A stretch of DNA of 64,000 nt from Druceiella hillmani (GCA_039881145.1 JAYKKI010000006.1:16092501-16156500); one strand, 5' to 3'; numbered from the stretch's first letter, positions 12,602 through 54,839 are shown. Made by a program: numbers and translations. The notes: generated by a model from the letters alone, not told the origin.

Positions 12602-12675
12602 TAAATATTTAAAGTATCTCTTATGTATATAAATGAGAAGAAGCAATAGGAAATCAATTAACGTATAGCATATAG

Positions 12676-43350
<30,675 letters not shown>

Positions 43351-43488
43351 TTTTTTGTGCAAATTAAAATTTCTTGATGTCGGCAGAATTAAGTGACAAA
43401 CTAACAATAGTTTGCGGTTAGCATGAACAGCTGATCGGGTAAGTCGTGTTAAAGTATTGACAGAGAAGATTTGACAACTAAAGGACAT
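43351..43488 (-). promoter_or_regulatory. Pgi: Pgi 5' leader or optional N-terminal extension
   Basis: The Pgi frame stays open upstream of MEQKGN to an ATG at 43488. The 46 added residues, starting MSFSCQIFSVNTLTRLTRSA, contain several Arg and Lys, many Ser/Thr and no Asp or Glu. This could be a 5' UTR that happens to be open, or a mitochondrial-type presequence. Known animal PGIs start at the inner Met, so I keep that start. Confidence 0.35.
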
Positions 43489-44344
43489 TTGAAGGACTTG
43501 TGGTTTGTCTCTTCTTGTGGACCACAGACGTGGACCATAGATTAAGTACTCTATGTTCTGTGCTGTGGACTATTTATTTACATTTGTTAAATTTTTAAAT
43601 TATATTAAAAAATAAGGGATTTGCCATGATTAAGCCATGCAGTTTTGTCTATGGAAAATTCTTCTAATTTTAATTTTATATACTTATCATTACTAGCATA
43701 TTATAAACAGTAAACGAGTAACGTCTAAGTTAATGATTTGTTGTCTTTTGTTTTATGTTAACATCGCTTACATATAATATTATTAAAACCCGTCATAAAA
43801 TATAATTTTCTCATCATTTTAGTACCGATATTTTATGTAACATACTAAAGTTACACAACAAATTTTAATATCCTTATTTTACATTTTATTTTAAAAAATG
43901 TAAAAAATTTTAATGGAATCGCATAATTTTATTCCATTCCATGAATATTTATATAAATCCGGTATTCAAATTTAATAATAAAGGTCTGTTACTGAGATAA
44001 ACCAGAGAGATATAATGAAAGAGCATCGAAATATTTTTATTAGCCGTCTAAACCGATTGACTATGTTACTTTAAATTACCTTACACAATTTTGTTCTCAA
44101 CAAAACATAAGAATTAATATGTCATTTATGAAAAGTTTTCTATTAAAGAGGAAATATAATTTTATATGTGGTTGTGAAATCACTATCTCGTCTTGCTGAA
44201 CCATTTTTTTCATTGATTCCTTCTCGTCCAACTAATTCATCTTACAAAAAAACAATACCCGAAAATTGGATTGGGTGAATCAGGCTGAAAAACAGATAGA
44301 AAGCATTTGATATTTGTCCAAACGACAGAAGGAGGAGTGGAAGG

Positions 44345-44364
44345 AGAGAGAGAGAGAGAGAGAC
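44345..44364. repeat. (GA)n microsatellite
   Basis: Run of ga dinucleotides. Confidence 0.9.
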
Positions 44365-44539
44365 AGAATTTCTTCCAACGCTCCCTTTTTTTAAAGAAGG
44401 GTGCGTTTTGTTTGGGCTTGGGTCTTACGGAATAAAAGAAAGTTATCAATGGACATATTAGATTTGTAATTTTTTCAGTGTCTTTTTAAAAAGCTACTGG
44501 GCATTCTTCATCCCACTAAGGAGAAGGCCTATAGCGTTG

Positions 44540-44760
44540 AGAAATATTCTTCAATGGGATGGACTTACTAGCAGCCAGATCACTATATTTAACAAAGAGA
44601 TCGTAGCAAGATTCAATCGTATACAGATCCACTCGTGGAAGGGTTTTTTAATGGATAGAAATTTAAACGGAAGGAATGATGGATATAATTTAAACGGAAG
44701 GGGGAAAGAGATTATTATAGGATAGTGATCGCTTCCAAAAGAAGTCTCCTCCACCCTATA
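44540..44760 (-). pseudogene. LINE endonuclease fragment
   Basis: The minus-strand frame contains TSFGSDHYPIIISFPLP, the SDH catalytic motif at the end of the apurinic-like endonuclease of jockey/I-type LINEs, followed by FHEWICIRLNLATISLL. Truncated at both ends. It is in the opposite orientation to the adjacent RNase H part, which suggests inversion or twin-primed insertion. Confidence 0.7.
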
Positions 44761-45568
44761 TTCTCAAAACTAACCCTTCTTTCCAGATTTGTTAATAATG
44801 GTTCTTTTTGACATTTTAAGCCTCATCTTCTCCTCACGGTCAACAAAAAATCAAATCCCTCTCTCCCCCTCTATAGTTTTCTATTTAACTCAGTAATTCA
44901 CAGGCCAAATATCAATTTGTGTTTCGAAGTTAGTAAAAAGTTCAGTAATGCCAATTCGCTGTTCAATTCCAACCTAAATAATTTATGGGTGGATTAGAAG
45001 CGAATATACACAGACGCACCAAAACCCCTAAAAGACGGCTATGTAGGTACGCGTTTTATTGCCCGGCTACCTCTCATTCGGCATATTTTCGCCTCGCAAA
45101 AGATTATTTTGGAGAATATCGAGCTATTGTAGAGACCTTGAGATATGCTTGGCTTATCTTCTCCGACTTTTCAAGTACTTTATAGTCCCTTCTCACCAAT
45201 CCTTTTTCAGTAAATTGTAGCTTCCTAACTCTCCTGATCAAGCATCTTACTCTTGATTTGGAGAGGTCGGGATCGGATGTCGTTCTTGCATCGATTCCTA
45301 GTCACTGCAGTAGAGTCGGTAACAATTGACGCATAAGGCCGGTTCGCAGCCGTGAACGGAGATCCATGTTTCACTCGTAATTTCATGGAGGATCTTCTTC
45401 CTCTAGCTCATTCCTGGATTGTCTCTGATTGACAAAGGGCCTGGGGAAGATCGTGTCAGATCATGGGTTCGGGATACTTCCAGATCCAATCTTCCTTCAA
45501 AACTGTAGTTTTCAAAATTTAGTTTTGATGCGAAACATCTATAGGTGTAGGTATAAACCGGATCGCTG

Positions 45569-45590
45569 GCGTGGCGACGGGTCGCCACGC
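45569..45590. repeat. GC-rich perfect palindrome
   Basis: GCGTGGCGAC, gg, GTCGCCACGC. It marks one edge of the sequence that interrupts the LINE; a related gtggcgac-like motif (atggcgacgtgtcaccat) occurs at 45651-45668. Confidence 0.85.
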
Positions 45591-45599
45591 TATACTAAG

Positions 45600-45623
45600 G
45601 TGTGTATATATATATATATATAT
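45600..45623. repeat. (TA)n microsatellite
   Basis: Short TA run next to the GC palindrome within the interrupted LINE. Confidence 0.85.
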
Positions 45624-47697
45624 AGTCTATATGTAGTAGAGTGTACGGTATGGCGACGTGTCACCATGCGCAACCGACTACGCGACCCCTTCCTCACTCA
45701 GTTCGACGCTGTTGTTTACTACGGTACACATAACCTGTGCTTTATTATTTTTGTATTAATTGTAAGAAATTCGTAATACTTTATTTTTTCATTATGCTAT
45801 ATTTAGTTCCTGTAATAATCTTGTCTTTTATGCATATTACTTGTACGAACACGATGTTTCACATCTCCCAGGCGTCTCGCTTCTTTTTTTCTAGAAAGGA
45901 AACCACAATGGTATCTCGCATGCGTTTGGATCACTGTTTTATTCCCACTTATTTGGCTAGGCTGCGAGTCAGAGTCTCCAGCCTGTTGTTGTGGGTTTGT
46001 TGAGGGCGATCTAAATCATTTCATTTTTGCATGTCCAGTAAATGATAAATCCTTGATTCATTTATAAATTACTAAAATAAAAAATTCAATTACCTATTAA
46101 TATTAGATCCCTTCTATCCGTTACTAATAAAACCATTCTCGACTTAATCATGTAATACATAAGAAAGAACGACATCAAAATCTAGGACCTTCTAAATCTA
46201 TATTTTTGTATCTGTTTTTATGTTTGTTTGCATATACATATATATGCATACAAACTTATTATTATTAGTGTATACTTATTATTCGTATATACTTATCATT
46301 CGTTTTTTATTCGTCTATGTACTGTTGTCACCTTTGTATCATCTGTAATTTTTTTGTTTATATTTTTACTTCATTTGTTCGAGCATAGTAAGCTTCTATT
46401 TTATTTTCCTTTTGCTTCTTATTATATTTTTTTATTAAGCAATAATTATTGATATTCGGAGTGTGATGGCAAAAGTTCTCTCTGGAACAAATAACTGCCA
46501 CAGGTTAAAAGAAAGAAAGGTCCTTCACTAATATAAATAATGATTTGCAGATTCGATTATTGTAAGTAAGAAGTTGAGTAATTCGTAATCGATCAATAAT
46601 CGGTAAAAAACGATTATTGATATTAAAGTAATGAAGGCAAAATATAATAATTACCACATATAATTATGGCTTGCCTTGAAAAGAAAAAAGATAATAAAAC
46701 AAAAACTATTATACTTTAAAATTTACTAATTAGGCTAACACAACCTGTGCTTTATTAGTAAAATTCAAGTTATTTAAAATTAAAGATTAAAAAAAATATT
46801 GAGTTTCATAAAATAATCAGCCAACAGATATGTCAAATTTTGTGTATTTACAATACTTCATTTTTCAGTAGTGTCTAGTTTGCATTTAAAGATATATTAC
46901 AATCAAGGTGCTTTGGGAGTAGCCGGTTCCTCCTCAAATTAGTCATCTGACCAGCTTTTGAAAATATTCTCTCTGGGGGAACTGTGGCGGCTGGAATACA
47001 CGAATATTTTATATGTAATTTGTATAAATCTGGGTTATTGGTTTTCACGCTCTTCCAATAAACGAAAGTATTGCTTTTTCTTTCGAGCAGAGCATGGTAA
47101 GGATATTATATTCTCTGTTCTACACCTAGGTGTTGCGATATAATGAGATTTTTTTTTTCGAAATAATCCCAAAATCATAATGGATTTGGAGTTTCTTGTT
47201 CTTCAGATGTTTCTCTTTCTTTAGGTTGACTTGCCACTAAAGCGCTACGTCTAATACATGTTAGTGCTTCTAGAAAACGTTGCTCGGCATTTGTGGCTTT
47301 GGAATTTTTGCCAAATCCAAGCTTCTTGAAGCGTGGATGCAAAAGACAAACTATTACCACATGTTTGTTGCTTTGAAATGCACGAAGGTGCAGTTGAAGA
47401 ACATTTATTAAAGTTTCTTTAATTTGAACTCAGTCGGTGTTTGCTTGTTGGTCATATTTAAATTATATTGCAGATCTTGTTTTAACGGAATGACCAAGCC
47501 CCTGGTGGAGTATTTTTCACCAGATAATTGTTTTTAATTTCTTTAATGTTTTTCAAAACAGCCAAACAACCCGCCAAGATTTTTCACGGAATGATTCTCA
47601 CAGCATGTCATTTTGCAGAGGTTGTATAACAAGGATTCCTCCTAACGACTTACATTTTTTTTTCTGGTTGATTTTGTCTTAGGAATGTTGATCGACG

Positions 47698-47878
47698 AGA
47701 TATTAGCAAAGATCTTGCTAATATCTTTGCTAATATCCCACCTGAAGATGTTGTAATACAACGAAACCTAGGTCGTGGTAAAGAAATTAAAGATAGTAGA
47801 AATAATACTACATCACGTAGTTTCATTTAATTGTGAATAATGAATTTCTACAAAATTAACGCCAAATATATTGAATAT
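47698..47878. mobile_element. foldback element, copy 6, inserted in the hAT transposase
   Basis: Short hairpin atattagcaaagatcttgcta, then a full right arm to gaatttctacaaaattaacg and ccaaatatattgaatat. The left arm is lost. It splits the hAT frame between AIDNIPIFNI and the LQN region, so it inserted after the hAT. Confidence 0.85.
47737..47779 (+). ncRNA. hammerhead ribozyme-like motif (foldback copy 6), all core bases present
   Basis: Plus strand: CCAC (47738-47741), CUGAAGA (47742-47748), U, GUUGU-AAU-ACAAC, GAA, ACC-UA-GGU, C at 47774, then GUGG. The predicted cleavage would follow C47774. The same core is complete in copy 2 and decayed in copies 3, 4 and 5. Stem I is 4 bp, stem II 5 bp, stem III 3 bp with a two-base loop. 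The extra U after A9 is unusual. No activity data. Confidence 0.4.
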
Positions 47879-48360
47879 TGGTATGTTATCAATTGCATTT
47901 AAAGGAACCATAAGTGATGCTTTAAGTTCACATAGCCTTGAAAACATCGTACTTACACTGTTCCACCTAGTTTCTGCATATTGTTTTAATTTTAAAATAA
48001 CAGGAAAAACAAATGGATACACATCCATTTGTTTCTTTTTTCAGTTAGAATTTCTATACTTTTGGCACTATTGCAAAAGTTTGCATTTTTAAATATTTTG
48101 AACATCTTGGTTTCCATTAAGTATTTCTTTAAAACGCAAATTAAGAGTGTATGCGATAAAAGGACGATGGTGTTTTTGACGAATATGATTTATAGCTTTC
48201 TTTATGTTTTGTACATTATCTGATATTATTGTAATTACTTTTTGAAAAATTTCAAATTCTTCGAATACTTGACGTAAATTTTATCAGTTGCAAGAACTAA
48301 GGCCTGAAATTCGTTCTTCTATAAGAAGTTTCAAGTGACCATGCGCCGATCTGCTAATGG

Positions 48361-49490
48361 TCTTTTTGGGCTACAGCCCAGAGCCCCGTGAATATAAAGG
48401 GCGATTCATAAGACGATGGACAATATTATTAAATATAAAAATATATAAAAAATCACGTCGTGGTTACCATTTTGGGAAACAAGGGTAGAGATGCGCTGAC
48501 AGTGAATATATTCATTGTTACATTTTGAATCAACTTTAGCGCTGTCAGCAGTGTTGGTATTATCAATACATTTCTGTCCGCAGCCAATACGCTTTTATAA
48601 GAACAGAACCGGGGATTCCCCGCCGCTTGTTTTCAATGTTTAGAACGAACGTGCATCATTTTGTCGCCGACCGCCGTCCGGTACTTGAGCACTCGTTGTC
48701 AAAGTGACTAAGTATTATTGTTTACAGTGCATCGTGCTATCTTTAATGTTTAGTTTTCTAATAAGTTTGAAAGTTACACTTATAAATGAAGGTAATCAGG
48801 ATAAGTTAAGATTGCTTGCTTTAAGTATAAAGAAACAATAGCCAAGATTCAATCGATCCTGGGCTCTGTGCCCTATTTATTTATTAGGAAAATCAAGAAC
48901 GAAAGTCATGATGTTTTGTTTCTACCTGATTGCTCGAGGTTTCATTTTTCAAATGTCAAATTGCGACACATTTAGCTAGGGTTGCTATTGCGAAACGATT
49001 TCATAATATTTATCAATTCTCGCTGCACAGACATTATATACGTATGTAAACGAGTATGTATATAATGTGCTTCCAAATTAGCTGTGTATATTTTTAGAGT
49101 CACTTATTTACTTACGTCAATAATAAAGAAACAATTAGTACAAATTATAACGCTTTGTATATTACTTATGATATTATTTTTTCGAACCAAAAATAAATTT
49201 GACTTAGTTATTGCTGTTTAATCGGCGGGGTAGCCGCATTACATTCATGACAATTTGTTGATGACAGTTGTAATCAAAAGAATAATGTTTTCAAATAAAC
49301 TGTGAACTTTGATTTTCTGAATTTCTCCGAAAAATAAATAAAAATTACGTTTTATTTCAAGATTACCGGGTCGCTTACTCGTATGGCGTGAACTTTGACA
49401 CTTCAAAAATATTTCTAAAAATATCCGCATAAAATTATTGGCCTTCATCTTCAAATGGTTACATGCTTTATAATGGCTTTATAATTTTAA
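48361..49490. other. unassigned insertion sequence
   Basis: Begins abruptly after the hAT fragment with gggctacagcccagagcccc. A partial inverse match, tgggctctgtgccc, occurs at 48859-48873, so 48366-48873 may be a separate small element. No protein match is seen. Confidence 0.35.
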
Positions 49491-49496
49491 TATTAT

Positions 49497-49722
49497 ATAC
49501 ACACACACGCGCAGACGCAGACACACATTCACACAATCAGAGACACACAGACACAGATACAAAGACACTGACACACAGACATAGACACAGACACACACAC
49601 ACACAGACACAGATACATAGACACGCAGACACAGACACACAGGCACAGACACAAAGAAACAGACGCACAGCCACAGACACACAGACAGAGACACACAGAC
49701 ACAATCAAAGACACAGAGACCA
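49497..49722. repeat. ACACAG/CA microsatellite
   Basis: About 225 bases of acacag, acaca and related hexamers. It keeps several frames open on both strands (49463-49750 plus, 49479-49736 minus), all low-complexity artefacts. It directly abuts the 5' truncation of the following transposase. Confidence 0.95.
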
Positions 49723-49723
49723 T

Positions 49724-50713
49724 CGATCAACCTCATTCAGTCATGGGTAGCAAGGTTCAGAGCTACAGGATCAACATTAAATAGGCCCAGGCCAGGACCT
49801 ACACCATTAGTAGCCACGGATGAAAATGTCGAGCGTGTTATGGTTTCTGTCGTTGAAAATCCCCGTTTATCACTGCGTAGACGTTCATCGATATTGGGAA
49901 TTCCGAAATCAACTTTACAGGTAATAATGCGAAAAAAGCTCAAGTTACATCCATATAAAATTCAAATTGTTCAAGATTTAGACGATTCTGATTTTGAATT
50001 AAGAAAAACTTACGCGGAGGTGATGTTGTTGAGATTTCGTACTGCTACCCGGATGGGCAACATATTCTTTAGTGACGAAGCTCACTTTCACATTGGAGGA
50101 TATGTGAATAAGCAGAACTTTCGTTACTGGGATGTCCACAACCCAAGACAAATGCATCAAGAGCCTTTACATAAGCCTAAAGTAACAGAATGTTGTGCCA
50201 TATATGCATCTGCAATCATAGGCCCTTATTTCTTTGAAAATCAACGTGGCCAAACTGTAACTGTGAATTCGAAGAGATATGCCCAGATGTTAAATGACTT
50301 TTTCAGAGTAGAACTACAGAATAGTCCATCCTTCAACCAAAACACATGGTTCCAGCAGGACGAGGCTACAGCTCACACTGCTAATGTGTCCATGAATGCA
50401 GTGCGGCAGTTATTTCCGGAAAAAAGACATATCCCGAAACGGTACCGTACCGTGGCCACCTTGGTCACCCGATTTAAGCCCATTTGATTTTTTCTTATGG
50501 GGATACTTAAAATCTGTTGTTTACAAAACAAATCCGAGCACTGTGACACAACTTAAAGAAAATATTCGAGTCGAAGTCAGTAGGATATCTCAGTCGCTCT
50601 GCAAACGCGTTTTTGAAAACATGCGTGCTAGACTCGAAGAGTGTGTCAGACTCGATGGCCGCCATTTGGAAAACGTGGTTTTTAAAAAATTAAATCCGCA
50701 TTTGTTGTTATAA
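49724..50713 (+). pseudogene. mariner-related transposase with DD41D-like spacing, one frameshift
   Basis: Transposase of the IS630/Tc1/mariner superfamily. It is truncated at its N-terminus by the adjacent microsatellite; the helix-turn-helix remnant is readable from about 49730 (SWVARFRATGSTLNRP). The frame 49840-50487 includes FFSDEAHFHIGGYVNKQNF (first Asp), GPYFFENQRGQTVTV and TWFQQDEATAHTANVSM (second Asp). It then shifts at a six-A run near 50419-50424 into the frame of 50396-50713, with PWPPWSPDLSPFDFFLWGYL (third Asp) and an intact C-terminus ending LNPHLLL. Allowing for the shift, 41 residues separate the second and third Asp. Otherwise free of stops, so relatively young. Confidence 0.85.
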
Positions 50714-50807
50714 AGTTAAAATAAACCTACTTTGTATTAGCGGTGTAGTTTCTTTTTTTACAATTTTTCAAACATTGAAATCGATCACTGGACACCTGTA
50801 TATATAA

Positions 50808-51700
50808 GGCGGATACAGATTTTTTCTGGGGGGGGGGGGCACAACCAAAGAAGATCATCGTAAAGTGGAGAAAGATCGCACCGCAGTGCTTGGTGTTACA
50901 GGAAATGTACACAACAATTGACAAGGGTTCTTGTATTCGGTAGTGCCGTTGCTCTTTTACAGACCTCTGCTGGGGATTATGGCAAATTTTCTATCATCTG
51001 TTACCAAATTATAACTTCGTCTTCAAAGATAAAAACAAAGAAGGTCATCTTTATATAATTCAGCACTTGTATAACATTCACTATATCTTAGTCATTAAAG
51101 TTATGCGAGAATAACTTTTGTAACTGTCTGATTGTTTTCAGTTGAGTTCTGGGAAATTTGAAGAACGTATTGTTCAACAAATAATCCAGAACAGGAATGT
51201 ACACCGACAGTCGGTAATACTTTTTAACACCTTCAAAATATGATGGGTAATAATTTCACCAGTAACATGCACAACTTCAACAAACTTAAAAAGTGTTCTT
51301 ATATTTCATTCGTATCAACATCGAAATAGCCAATACAAATGGACAGTTGTTCACTAATAGAAACATCTGTGGTCTCATATGCTATAATAGTAAAATATTT
51401 GGTTTTTTAAGTTTTGTTTACTGTTTTGTGTATAATTAATTTCCCACAGCACTCAATCAAATAAGTTTGTATCGCCTTGCTGATGTAAGAAGCATTTTTA
51501 GCACAATCTCTAACGTGATCACGAAGTATCTCGTCCCCAACGTCGATTCGGAATTTCCATAGCGCTCTAAAATTACTTCCTCTAAGAGAACTTTCCCATT
51601 CTAAATCACTGTCATTTTTGTGTCCTTTTAATGGTGTATTTAACATTTTAATAATATAGCTGTTTTGTAATGGGTAGAAGTTTTTTACTATTATCGTCAA
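50808..51700 (-). pseudogene. ZMYM1-like hAT transposase fragment
   Basis: The minus strand 51407-51700 reads LRGSNFRALWKFRIDVGDEI then LRDHVRDCAKNASYIS, the DUF4371 region. With a frame change it continues as YETTDVSISEQLSICIGYFD, the 'aDEtTDvsxxEQL' catalytic block. The rest towards 50850 is unreadable. A G-rich end, aggcggatacagattttttctgggggg, at 50817-50844 resembles the terminal sequence of such elements. Confidence 0.7.
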
Positions 51701-51965
51701 TTGTTTTCTTTCCTGTTTTTTACTATTATGTTTAATTGTTTTCTTTCCTGTTTTTTATTATTATCTTCAATTGTTTTCTTTCCTGTTTTTTACTATTACC
51801 TTCGATTGTTTTCTTTCCTGTTTTTTATTATTATCTTCAATTGTTTTCTTTCCTGTTTTTTACTATTACCTTCGATTGTTTTCTTTCCTGTTTTTTACTA
51901 TTATCTGCAATTGTTTTCTTTCCTGTTTGTTACTATTATCTTTAATTGTTTTCTTTCCTGGTATC
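51690..51965. repeat. 35-bp minisatellite
   Basis: About eight copies of caattgttttctttcctgtt plus ttttactattatctt. Since three units equal 105 bases, all three plus frames stay open for long stretches, giving three overlapping hydrophobic frames (51701-51973, 51736-51945, 51771-52010). These are repeat artefacts. Confidence 0.95.
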
Positions 51966-52083
51966 TCATTTAAACTAGAACAGCCATTGATTCTCCCTCC
52001 ATCGTCTTAAAAAACCATAAAACAGGCAATTTCACTTTCCTATTAGAAACTCGGAATATACCGAGCATCGCTCGGTCACCTGG

Positions 52084-52203
<120 letters not shown>

Positions 52204-52465
52204 TTTGCTAGCGTTACGCGAACGGTGATTTTTTCATTATTTTGTAATTTCATTTCGTTCTTGAACAATTTTATTAATTATTATTTTGTTCAATACTTTA
52301 AATATTCTACGTTTAAAGTGAATAAAATTGTAAATTCATTTTAAAGTTCATATTTTTTGAATTTGAAGTTTTACTTCAGTCGTGTGGTATAAAGCACACT
52401 CGTTTTTTCTGGAGGCTGTGTCACATTACAAAACACTGGCTATGCCACCGACCGCCGCATTTTTT

Positions 52466-52508
52466 TCAATAGTCCGACACCATTCTGTTGTCGGACTATT
52501 GAAAAGAA
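52466..52508. repeat. inverted repeat (hairpin)
   Basis: Arms tttcaatagtccgaca and tgtcggactattgaaa flank ccattctgt. Confidence 0.85.
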
Positions 52509-52519
52509 ATTTTCTATGG

Positions 52520-53640
52520 TGTCTTGATTTAGTCAACGAGTTAGTAATTTATTTACATTATAATGGGTAGAAATTTCGTTATATAATTTGATCAAAGATT
52601 AAATAGATATTATCCAACCACTAATACAAGTAAGTCTTTTTGCATTTGTAAATCTTCCAAAAAAGAAAAATGGGGACTATTATGTGAAAGAGCATAACGC
52701 AGGGAATGATTTTCCCTACCATACTTATTGCTATTAAAAGTGTCAAATAATTTATTTACATCACTTATGAAATTAGCCGTATACAGCTTGCGACTCGATT
52801 TTTTGGTGGGCTATGAAAACTGTACTATGAAAGCTGTACATACCGAATCACTAAATATTTGGGCTGCATACTTTACCTTCACAGACTTAAAATTAGATAT
52901 ATATGATTACGGTTAATTTTTGGGAGCAATTTTAACTTAAGGGTGTCTTCAATATCTAGAGCTACTTTTTAATTTAGGACCATTTCACATTATTACCTTT
53001 ATACATTAAACCATACTTATTTAAATTAATTCTATGAGATCGCTCTTCAACAATCCAGACCCCAAAGAAGCTGTCTCTAAGTGTACGTCTTCCTTTAATT
53101 AATTATAGCAGAAACCATAGTAATTTTTTCCAGATTTTTCTTTCCGTGTAGAGTAGGATAAAATAAATAAAACAATAAAAAATAATTCAGGAATATGGAT
53201 ATTGGAATCAAACTCTTACCTCTGAATGCCGACCTAAATGTTTCATCAATTCGAAGTTGTGAGTAATCGATCAGCGATACCTACCTATAATATCACGTTC
53301 TTGGAAAAACTAGTGAAAGCTGAACTGGCTGCCGTCATCAACGATGTACACGGAGATACATCACCAACATCAGTTGACGGTTCAGGTTGTGCTAGTTGAA
53401 GAGTCTCATTTTGTTTTTTTTTGTGAAGAAAAATGCACTTATGCTCTTCTATATTTTTCTGTCCTTGTCGTTCATTATAATATCAGTCACTTCACTACAC
53501 ATAATCACTGTGTTGATACATAAACCGAATACAATTTAATTAAACTAATAATTTAAATGCGTGCATGCGCAACGAGGACAATTATTATTTAATTATCTTA
53601 TAGCCAATTCACGCGCCTCGCCCCTGCTCGTCTCATCTCT
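52520..53640. other. unassigned intergenic stretch
   Basis: Nothing firmly recognisable. The minus strand near 53400-53270 reads QLAQPEPSTDVGDVSP, a Ser/Thr/Pro/Asp-rich piece like the N-terminal linkers of ZMYM1-type hAT proteins, but this is weak. Confidence 0.35.
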
Positions 53641-53649
53641 GCTAGGAAA

Positions 53650-54640
53650 TATAAAATAGGAGCTGAAAAACGAAAATTACAGTTAGGTCGCGAAAAAAAG
53701 AAACAAATGTACAAGAATTGAAACTTTTTTTAAAATCAGAACATAAAAATTAGAATGTAACAGTTAAAAATCCATTAACAAGCGAAAGGGAAGCCAAATT
53801 AGTTAAAAATAATCTAACCGAAGGGAGCGGAATATCGCAAGACCAAGAAAAAATACCTGTGATGAAAATATACAAGATCTTGACTGCCAGCAACTCTCTG
53901 ATCCCTTTGAGAAAGATATTGTTGTTCAGCAAGATGATAGCAATACCGATAAGAGAAAACTAAACAATGAAGTACTGGTGTGGGAATAAAATACAGTGAC
54001 ATAAGTAAGAAATGCATTATTTTTAAATTTTCAGATAAATCTACAAATAAAGTCTAATCTAAAGGTGCAGAAAAATTTCAAGGAGACATGCTAAACATTG
54101 CTTTGGATAAACTGATAATGGATTTAAATAGAAGAAGCCAAGTCTATGAAACATAGTAAAAAAATCAATTTTTTAATGGATTTACAAGACAATAGTATGG
54201 TAAACATAGACCTGGAAAGTGTACGTAATATTATTGATTATTATCCAGATGACGTAGACGAACATTCAGTGAATGAATGATGCGTTCAGTTTAAATCTTA
54301 TTTTCGACAGTCTAAACTAGAGTCTTATACCTATTGCAATGAAATATTTATGCTAATTTATGAAAATAAACTTATTGATGTTTTCCCAAATTGCTATACT
54401 ATGTTAAATATTTTTTAACGCTGTCAATCACTAGTTGTGAAGTGGACGCTCTATCTCCAGGATGTCGTATATAGAAAACTAATATTAGACAACAATGCTG
54501 AACAATCGACTAAATCGTTTATCAGTTCTTTCCATAAATTGTGATTTAACCAAGGATTTTGCAATGTGATGAGCAAATAAAGGAATTTGTCGCACAAAAT
54601 GCAGAAAGATTGTTTTGTATTTGATATATTATAATTTACC
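53650..54640 (+). pseudogene. ZMYM1-like hAT transposase, internally deleted
   Basis: The N-terminal basic block is KRKLQLGREKKKQMYKN, then CQQLSDPFEKDIVVQQDDSN. After a deletion of the catalytic core the C-terminal region follows: DVDEHSVNECVQFKSYFRQS, LIDVFPNCYTMLNIF (hAT dimerisation start, 'xxxFPNxYxxLRIxLT') and NRLNRLSVLSINCDLTKDF. Frameshifts throughout. Opposite in orientation to the related fragment at 50808-51700. Confidence 0.7.
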
Positions 54641-54839
54641 TAATGTAACTACACTCACAATATGTTATTTCTTTTGCTATAATATCTTACAGTAGTGTTT
54701 GTGTACCTAAGTCATATTAAATATATAATTAATATTTTATTGGTCTATTTCTTTTTGCTCTACCTTCCTATGCATTATTCATTACAACATTTTAAATTTT
54801 TTGACAAAATTAGTTTGATTAATTAGGTGAGCCCCCAAG

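Larger units (their letters stand above)
44850..46020 (+). pseudogene. LINE RNase H and C-terminal cysteine-rich region, interrupted
   Basis: Shifted plus-strand frames read INLCFEVSK, NSNLNNLWVD, KRIYTD (start of RNase H), CRYAFYCPATSH, LERSGSDVVLA-IPSHC (RNase H HxxxxxN area) and VNGDPCFTRNFMEDLLPLAH. About 380 bases with a TA run then intervene, and RLDHCFIPTYLARLRVRVSS, then CCCGFVEGDLNHFIFACPV, resume at about 45910. The last is the CxC-H-C knuckle of I/jockey-type C-termini. Frameshifted and dead. Confidence 0.75.
46862..48360 (-). pseudogene. hAT transposase (ZBED-like), central and C-terminal parts
   Basis: Minus strand from high to low coordinate: NLRQVFEEFEIFQKVITIIS then DNVQNIKKAI with catalytic-region Asp (about 48285-48180), KLKQYAETRWNSVSTMFSRL (about 47990), then, after an inserted foldback element (47698-47878), LLHPRFKKLGFGKNSKATNA (47350-47290), and finally YSCIPAATVPPERIFSKAGQ then MTNLRRNRLLPKHLD (hAT dimerisation domain, about 47000-46900). 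Several frameshifts. The missing N-terminal part matches the fragment at 54886-55290. Confidence 0.8.

Noticed and set aside
49463..49750. Overlapping frames on both strands rich in Thr/His/Asp or Val/Cys/Ser
   Set aside because: Translations of the ACACAG microsatellite.
51701..52010. Three overlapping hydrophobic plus-strand frames suggesting a membrane protein
   Set aside because: Translations of the 35-bp minisatellite in its three phases.
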